Assembly (NCBI GenBank): GCA_020861205.1
Contig: JAJBSY010000143.1
Coordinates: 1 to 11,252, forward strand
Direction of reading: 5' to 3'
DNA length: 11,252 bases
Source of the DNA: Deltaproteobacteria bacterium
GTDB taxonomy: Bacteria > Desulfobacterota > Desulfovibrionia > Desulfovibrionales > Desulfovibrionaceae
Under the pieces are notes generated by a model. That model ran no database searches. It saw nothing but the letters and a program-made list of their open reading frames with translations, and was not told where the DNA came from. Positions 7,321 through 11,252 of the stretch are shown here, piece by piece. Numbering within the stretch: position 1 is the first letter of the stretch; each line of letters begins with the position of its first letter. A program made the translations under genes and the position numbers.

Positions 7321-7327
7321 GGATTAT
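7308..7327. promoter_or_regulatory. Two overlapping perfect inverted repeats, possible operator
   Basis: CCTTGAT-A-ATCAAGG at 7308-7322 is a perfect 7-1-7 palindrome. Shifted five bases, ATAATC-AAG-GATTAT at 7313-7327 is a perfect 6-3-6 palindrome. They lie between the divergent polA and reductase genes and cover the -35 hexamers of both promoter candidates, the position expected for a shared operator. The TTGAT/ATCAA halves recall FNR-type half sites, but the one-base spacing is not the FNR spacing of four. No regulator is assigned. Confidence 0.45.
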
Positions 7328-7339
7328 TTTAAGTATAGG
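7310..7339 (+). promoter_or_regulatory. Candidate sigma-70 promoter for the aldo/keto reductase gene
   Basis: TTGATA at 7310-7315 (5 of 6 matches) and TATAGG at 7334-7339 (4 of 6) are 18 bases apart, giving a predicted leader of roughly 125 bases before the ATG at 7473. It is back-to-back with the polA candidate. I see no gene in the leader; an in-frame ATG at 7398 is rejected as the start. Confidence 0.4.
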
Positions 7340-7472
7340 CATTTTAGTGAAAAAGCGGAAGCGGAAAAAACGGGCGGTTCCGGGGCCATAAAGAGGTATG
7401 AGGACGGCAAGTTCCCTGTTAGTATCTCCGGGTGTTCCGCCGTTCCGGCTCAGGCCGAAGAAGGAGGTAGCG

Positions 7473-8633
7473 ATGGAAAAACGATTGTTCGGGAAGACCG
7501 GCCTTTCGGTCTCGATTCTCGGGTTCGGTTGTATGCGGCTGCCGCTGCGCGATCCCGACGACCCTTCCAGCATCGATGTGGATATTGCCACGGGCATGGT
7601 GCGGCAGTGCATCGACCGGGGCGTCAACTATGTGGATACGGCCTGGCCGTACCACAGTAAAAGCCGTGAGATTCCGGGAGAAAGCGAACCCTTTGTGGCG
7701 CACGCCCTGAAAGACGGATACAGGGAAAAGGTTTTTCTGGCTACCAAGCTGCCGACCTGGGCCGTCGGCAGCCGAAAGGATATGAACGCCTTCCTGGACG
7801 CGCAGCTCAAAAGGCTGGATACCCCGTACATCGATTGTTATCTGGCGCACAACCTGACGACGAACGTCTGGCCGAAAGTGAAGGACATGGGCCTTTTGGC
7901 GTTCCTGGACGAAGCCCTCGCGGACGGCCGCATCAAACACGCGGGATTTTCGTTCCACGATAATTTCCAGGTATTTGAAAATATCATAGAGAGTTATGAC
8001 TGGTCCTTCGCCCAGATCCAGTACAATTACCTGGACGTGAACTACCAGGCCGGCGTCAGGGGCCTCAAACTGGCCGCCGGGAAGGGGTTGGGCGTCGTGG
8101 TCATGGAGCCGTTGCGCGGCGGCACGCTTATCAACCACGTGCCGGAAGAACTGCGGGCGATGCTGACGGAGGTGCGCCCCGGATGGTCTTTGGCGGACTG
8201 GGGATTGCGCTGGTTGTGGAACCAGCCGGAAGTCAGCGTGGTTTTGAGCGGCATGAGCGCCATGGACCATGTTTCGGAAAACCTGGATATCGCCGATACG
8301 GCCGCGCCCCTGACCGACAAGGAGCTGGCGGCGCTCGACACCATGCGGGAGCGGTATCTCGCCCTGCTCAAGATAGACTGCACCGGCTGCGGGTACTGCC
8401 TGCCCTGTCCGGCCGGGGTGAACATCCCCAAGAATTTCGGCTATTACAATGACTATTTCCTGGTGGATTCCGAGCAGAACAGGCAGCGGATGCGGTTTTC
8501 GTACGCCGGCCAGGTCGGACCGCACGAAGACCATACCAACTGCGTCCATTGCCGGGAATGCGAGGAAAAATGCCCGCAGCACCTCCCCATAAGCGACGCC
8601 ATGGCGGCTATGGGCGATGTCTTCCCCCGGTGA
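7473..8633 (+). CDS. Aldo/keto reductase with C-terminal 4Fe-4S ferredoxin domain
   Basis: A 386-residue cytosolic oxidoreductase. Residues 1-about 295 form an aldo/keto reductase barrel opening MEKRLFGKTGLSVSILGFGC, with the catalytic tetrad visible as Asp55 and Tyr60 (NYVDTAWPYH), Lys92 (LATKLP) and His126 (YLAHN). The tail carries two cysteine sets: C303-x2-C306-x2-C309-x2-C312-P and C357-x2-C360-x2-C363-x3-C367-P, as in a two-cluster ferredoxin-like module. This architecture is widespread in anaerobes as 'aldo/keto reductase, 4Fe-4S'; substrates are mostly unknown. The clusters suggest electron exchange with ferredoxin beside or instead of NAD(P)H. The ATG at 7473 is chosen because AAGGAGGT lies just upstream and the family starts here; an ATG at 7398 would add 25 unconserved residues. 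It is followed within 13 bp by the DVU0298-like gene, suggesting an operon. Confidence 0.95.
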   Translation: MEKRLFGKTGLSVSILGFGCMRLPLRDPDDPSSIDVDIATGMVRQCIDRGVNYVDTAWPYHSKSREIPGESEPFVAHALKDGYREKVFLATKLPTWAVGSRKDMNAFLDAQLKRLDTPYIDCYLAHNLTTNVWPKVKDMGLLAFLDEALADGRIKHAGFSFHDNFQVFENIIESYDWSFAQIQYNYLDVNYQAGVRGLKLAAGKGLGVVVMEPLRGGTLINHVPEELRAMLTEVRPGWSLADWGLRWLWNQPEVSVVLSGMSAMDHVSENLDIADTAAPLTDKELAALDTMRERYLALLKIDCTGCGYCLPCPAGVNIPKNFGYYNDYFLVDSEQNRQRMRFSYAGQVGPHEDHTNCVHCRECEEKCPQHLPISDAMAAMGDVFPR

Positions 8634-8646
8634 GGCCGGGTTCGCC

Positions 8647-9384
8647 ATGTCCAGGGCAAGACAGGCAAAGCGGCACTTCGAAACGGTGTTGATGCCGCCC
8701 GCCTGGCCGGAGGACGCGGATGCCGTTCCGGTACGGGCCGCCGCCATCAGCGGAATGGAGGCGGTCAGTCCGCTTTTGGGGCTGTTGCCCCGGGGAGGGC
8801 TTCTGGCATGGCGGGCGGTTATCGTCCTCGGGCGGATTACGGCGGGTATCGCGGCAACGGATATGGAAGACGCGCGCACCGTGATGCGGCGCTGCATGTG
8901 GCACTTGAACGAGGACTCCGGGAACATGGGATGGGGCATCGCGGAGGCCATGGGGGAAATAGCGGCGCAAAGTCCACCCCTGGCGGAAGAATACGGCCGG
9001 GTGATCCTGTCTTACGCCCGCCCCACGGGGCGCGCGGACAACTTCATCGACAACGACTTCTTGCGGCCGGGGGCCTATTGGGCTATCGGCCGGTTCGCGC
9101 CGTCGTGCCCGGAATACGGGACGGAAGGAGCGGAGCTGCTGCTCGCGGGTCTTGCGGACGACGACGCGCGGTGCCCCGGCAACGCCGCCTGGGGGACGGG
9201 CAAGCTCGCCATGGCGGGCGCGTTGGCGGCTGACCGAAAGCGGCAAGACGCGCAATCAAGGCAGCGGCCGATATCCGGTCACGACTTGTGCGATATTTTG
9301 GACGGGCTGCACCGTTTTGTCGAACCGGCGGCGAGTTTCGCGCGCAAGGCGCTGAACCAACTGGCGGATGCCGGTTTCGTGTGA
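8647..9384 (+). CDS. DVU0298-family-like protein, alpha-helical repeat type, function unknown
   Basis: A 245-residue protein whose central part, VMRRCMWHLNEDSGNMGWG at 79-97 followed by IAEAMGEI at 98-105, and PGAYWAIGRFA at 141-151, I recognise from memory as the DVU0298 family of Desulfovibrio-type bacteria, with HEAT-like repeated helices. No signal peptide, membrane segment or catalytic motif is visible, so it is probably a cytosolic scaffold or binding protein. The ATG at 8647 fits the family's MSR-type start with GAGG about 11 bases upstream; an in-frame ATG at 8617 would overlap the reductase gene by 17 bp and add ten residues. It probably shares a transcript with the reductase gene. 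Its last 106 bp are antisense to the PAP2 phosphatase gene. Family membership is fairly sure; function is not known to me. Confidence 0.8.
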   Translation: MSRARQAKRHFETVLMPPAWPEDADAVPVRAAAISGMEAVSPLLGLLPRGGLLAWRAVIVLGRITAGIAATDMEDARTVMRRCMWHLNEDSGNMGWGIAEAMGEIAAQSPPLAEEYGRVILSYARPTGRADNFIDNDFLRPGAYWAIGRFAPSCPEYGTEGAELLLAGLADDDARCPGNAAWGTGKLAMAGALAADRKRQDAQSRQRPISGHDLCDILDGLHRFVEPAASFARKALNQLADAGFV

Positions 9385-10010
9385 AGCCGGCCCGTTTCCG
9401 GATCCAGCCTTTCGCGGATGCCGCGGGTGAGCCGCCTGGCCAGGAGCGCGATGCCGGCGCCGACCAGCCAGCCAGCCAGGACGTCGCTGGGATAATGCTT
9501 GCCGAGGTAGACGCGGGAATAGCCCACCACGAACGGCATGGCGTAAATGACGGGGCTGAGCGGCGGGCAGAGGGTGGCGGCCGTCACGGCCACGGCCATG
9601 CTGTGGGACGCGTGACCGGAGAAGAAGGAATCCGACCATTTCCGCGACGGTTTATAGGCAGCGGGATTTTGTTTCCAGCCGCTTTTGTGTTTCAGCTGGT
9701 GGTAGGCGAGGGGAAGGGCCTGCGCGGGCCGCAGCCTGCCGACGTGGTCCTTGACGGCGACCGTGACGACATCGGTGACCCCGGCGGTCGCGAGGATCAA
9801 TACCATCCCGAACAGCACGGGCCTGAGGTGTTTCCACTTGTCTACGCGCCGCAAGGCGAGGAAGGCCCAGAGGGAAAAAGCGCCGATGCCCAAGGCCCAC
9901 AGCAGCCACGTATACGAAAACACGGGCATGACCGCGTCGAAGAGATCGTGCCGGGAACCGTTGACGGCGTAAAATATCTGTTTATCCCACTCGGGAATGG
10001 TCTGAATCAT
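9279..10010 (-). CDS. PAP2-superfamily membrane phosphatase
   Basis: A 243-residue polytopic inner-membrane phosphatase of the PAP2 / type 2 phosphatidic acid phosphatase family. The three signature motifs are intact: KDHVGRLRP at 87-95, FFSGHASHS at 129-137 (His133), and SRVYLGKHYPSDVLAG at 165-180 (nucleophile His172, supporting Asp176). Hydrophobic segments lie near 29-53, 64-85, 137-148, 152-165 and 178-192. Likely substrates are undecaprenyl pyrophosphate, as for BacA/PgpB-type recycling enzymes, or phospholipid headgroup phosphates; sequence alone does not decide. It lies 37 bp downstream of the M23 endopeptidase gene on the same strand, a sensible cell-envelope pair. The C-terminal 35 residues (from about 209) are basic, not family-like, and read through the antisense 3' end of the DVU0298-like gene, suggesting loss of an earlier stop. 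The ATG at 10010 has AAGGAA about 11 bases upstream. Confidence 0.92.
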   Translation of the reverse strand: MIQTIPEWDKQIFYAVNGSRHDLFDAVMPVFSYTWLLWALGIGAFSLWAFLALRRVDKWKHLRPVLFGMVLILATAGVTDVVTVAVKDHVGRLRPAQALPLAYHQLKHKSGWKQNPAAYKPSRKWSDSFFSGHASHSMAVAVTAATLCPPLSPVIYAMPFVVGYSRVYLGKHYPSDVLAGWLVGAGIALLARRLTRGIRERLDPETGRLHTKPASASWFSALRAKLAAGSTKRCSPSKISHKS

Positions 10011-10047
10011 ACAGGAACGGTTTCCTTGAGACGCTATCCGGAGCGGA

Positions 10048-10947
10048 TCAGTTCAGAATGTAGCGCATGGGGTTGACGGGAACGCCGCCCACGCGGACTT
10101 CGTAGTGCAGGTGGGGGCCGGTGGAACGGCCGGTGTTGCCGATGGCGCCGATGACGTCCCCCCTGTTGACCACCTGGCCTTCCTTGACCGTGAATTTTTC
10201 CATGTGGGCGTACCGGGTGGTAATGGAGTTGCCGTGGTTGATGACCACGCAGTTGCCGTAGGCGTTCTGCCATCCGGCGGAAACCACCGTTCCCCTTGCC
10301 GGGGCGATGACCGAGGTGCCGATGCGGTTGGCTATGTCGATGCCAGCGTGCAGGACCGTTTTTCCGGTCAGGGGGTTGACCCGCGTGCCGAAACCGGAGG
10401 TGAGGTGTCCTTCCGCCGGCCAGATGGACGGGGTCATGATCATGAACTCGCGGTTTTGGCGGAGTGCCAGAAGGATGTCCTGCTGGCGTATTTCCTCGAG
10501 GCTTACGTCCTCGGCCAGTTTGTCGGCCAGGGAATGCATCCGTTTGGCGAGCAGGTCCTGGCGGTACAGGGGAACATATCCCTGCGCGGGATTTTCGGCT
10601 TTCTCGGCCAGGGCCGAGGTATCCGGCGGGTCGCGGTCCACGTTCATCATGACCCGTAGTTTCGCGTCGAATTGCTGCACCCGGCGGACGTCTTCCTCCA
10701 GCGACTGGAGCTTGCTGGACATGGCCACGATTTGCGTGTTCTGGGTTTGGATGGTTTTTTCCGCCTCCCGGAGCTGGTAGTCCGTGGAAAGATACCGGGG
10801 GTAGAAGGACCAGAGATAGGCCACGGCGCCCGTCAGCCCGACGAGCAGCAGGATGAGGATGAAGATGAGCCAGCCCGAGACCCGCATATGGCCGCAGGAC
10901 CCGATGCGGTCTTTGAAGACGACTATCTGGTAATTTTTGAAAAACAT
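10048..10947 (-). CDS. Membrane-anchored M23 peptidoglycan endopeptidase
   Basis: A 299-residue cell-wall hydrolase of the lysostaphin/NlpD-type M23 family, which cleaves peptide cross-links in peptidoglycan. Order: short cytoplasmic N-terminus, one membrane helix at about 26-47, a coiled coil at about 56-100 (heptad-like EAEKTIQTQNTQIVAMSSKL region), a linker, and the M23 domain at about 180-299. Metal and catalytic residues look intact: His200 and Asp204 in LHAGIDIAN, His248 in RYAHME, and His279 and His281 in GPHLHYEV. It should act in the periplasm, tethered to the inner membrane. The ATG at 10947 has GAGG 5 bases from the start. The coiled coil suggests a partner or self-association, as in EnvC- and DipM-like regulators, but the intact site argues for an active enzyme. 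It precedes the PAP2 phosphatase gene by 37 bp. Confidence 0.94.
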   Translation of the reverse strand: MFFKNYQIVVFKDRIGSCGHMRVSGWLIFILILLLVGLTGAVAYLWSFYPRYLSTDYQLREAEKTIQTQNTQIVAMSSKLQSLEEDVRRVQQFDAKLRVMMNVDRDPPDTSALAEKAENPAQGYVPLYRQDLLAKRMHSLADKLAEDVSLEEIRQQDILLALRQNREFMIMTPSIWPAEGHLTSGFGTRVNPLTGKTVLHAGIDIANRIGTSVIAPARGTVVSAGWQNAYGNCVVINHGNSITTRYAHMEKFTVKEGQVVNRGDVIGAIGNTGRSTGPHLHYEVRVGGVPVNPMRYILN

Positions 10948-11133
10948 TCTGCCTCGTCAGAGATTTTGGCGCTGCGAAACAAGCTCTTATCACGTATCGC
11001 CGGGCATGGCGAGCGGCAAGTGCACGGGGACGCGGGTTCGACGCGCGGCCTCCCCGGGCAGCTCCTTTGTCCGGCCGGGCATCCGGAGAGCGCATCCGCG
11101 CAAACCGCCTTGCCGGCCGCAAAACCCGTCGGA
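10948..11133. other. Intergenic stretch upstream of the M23 gene
   Basis: About 186 bp, GC-rich except near the M23 start. I see no convincing promoter, no strong terminator and no gene. A weak AACCC/GGGTT stem at about 11123-11145 overlaps the putative stop of the right-edge gene and is followed on the minus strand by two more T residues; it is too weak to call. Confidence 0.3.
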
Positions 11134-11252
11134 TTACGCGGGGTTGCCGCCGGGCCGCCGTCCCCGGCCGTTGCCGTGGTTGCTTTGTCCGGATGATTCT
11201 CCGGCGGCCGCTTTCCATTGCCAGCGGCAGAGGGCCGCCCGGATTTTGGCGT
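11134..11252 (-). CDS. Possible C-terminal end of an unidentified protein (partial)
   Basis: The minus strand from 11250 reads AKIRAALCRWQWKAAAGESS, then a Gly/Asn/Arg-rich tail ending GGNPA and a TAA at 11136-11134. Of the three minus-strand frames at this edge, this one most resembles a real protein end: a short amphipathic stretch followed by a disordered basic tail. Only 38 residues are visible, so no family can be named. It would be co-directional with the M23 and PAP2 genes. The other two frames also stay open here, one entering the M23 gene out of frame, so the call is weak. Confidence 0.35.
   Translation of the reverse strand, partial: AKIRAALCRWQWKAAAGESSGQSNHGNGRGRRPGGNPA

Noticed and set aside
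7308..7322. FNR, Fur or Rex operator assignment for the palindrome
   Set aside because: TTGAT-N1-ATCAA lacks FNR spacing (N4), the halves do not match the Fur TGATAAT unit despite 7-1-7 geometry, and Rex TTGTGA/TTGTTA halves are absent.
7398..7472. 25-residue N-terminal extension of the aldo/keto reductase
   Set aside because: The ribosome site directly abuts the ATG at 7398, while ATG 7473 has AAGGAGGT and begins the conserved family N-terminus.
10034..11218. Open frame (394 codons) on the minus strand over the M23 gene
   Set aside because: Out of frame with the M23 gene, whose metal ligands are intact; the alternative product is Arg/Pro/His-rich and motif-free.
1..11252. Mobile element, CRISPR array, defence system, tRNA or rRNA
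   Set aside because: No transposase, integrase, phage or defence motifs, no regularly spaced repeats and no RNA gene signature were seen on either strand.

Overview
The window is GC-rich bacterial chromosome, densely coded, with no rRNA, tRNA, CRISPR array, insertion sequence or phage gene visible. The gene set fits a Desulfovibrio-like anaerobe (Desulfovibrionales): an aldo/keto reductase with a C-terminal 4Fe-4S domain is followed by a protein I recognise, from memory, as the 'DVU0298 family' of that order. This placement is inference; no marker gene such as rRNA is present.

Left block (1-1577, minus strand): a class V, alanine-glyoxylate-type aminotransferase followed 53 bp later by a low-specificity threonine aldolase cut by the window edge. 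Both are PLP enzymes of glycine/glyoxylate/serine/threonine metabolism. After a divergent gap come two plus-strand genes: a class I SAM methyltransferase (1883-2662) and an unusual membrane protein (2804-4264) in which five predicted transmembrane helices carry a PstS-like phosphate-binding-protein domain. No ABC transporter gene is adjacent.

Centre (4371-7180): a perfect 22-bp hairpin separates that gene from the convergent gene polA. DNA polymerase I has intact 5' nuclease and polymerase domains. Its middle 3'-5' exonuclease-like domain has lost the catalytic acidic residues, and the interdomain linker carries a sliding-clamp-type QGTLF motif.

Right block: polA and the aldo/keto reductase gene diverge across an AT-rich island holding two overlapping perfect inverted repeats between back-to-back promoter candidates. 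The reductase gene and the DVU0298-like gene form a plus-strand pair. The latter collides tail-to-tail (106 bp antisense overlap) with a minus-strand envelope pair: an M23 peptidoglycan endopeptidase with an N-terminal membrane anchor and coiled coil, then a PAP2 membrane phosphatase. A possible C-terminal fragment of another minus-strand gene lies at the right edge.

Most of the window is ordinary core and metabolic DNA. The items most worth a second look are the orphan five-helix/PstS-like fusion, the linker clamp motif in PolA, the overlapping palindromes in the polA/reductase divergent region, the competing hairpins before the PstS-like gene, and the antisense gene overlap.
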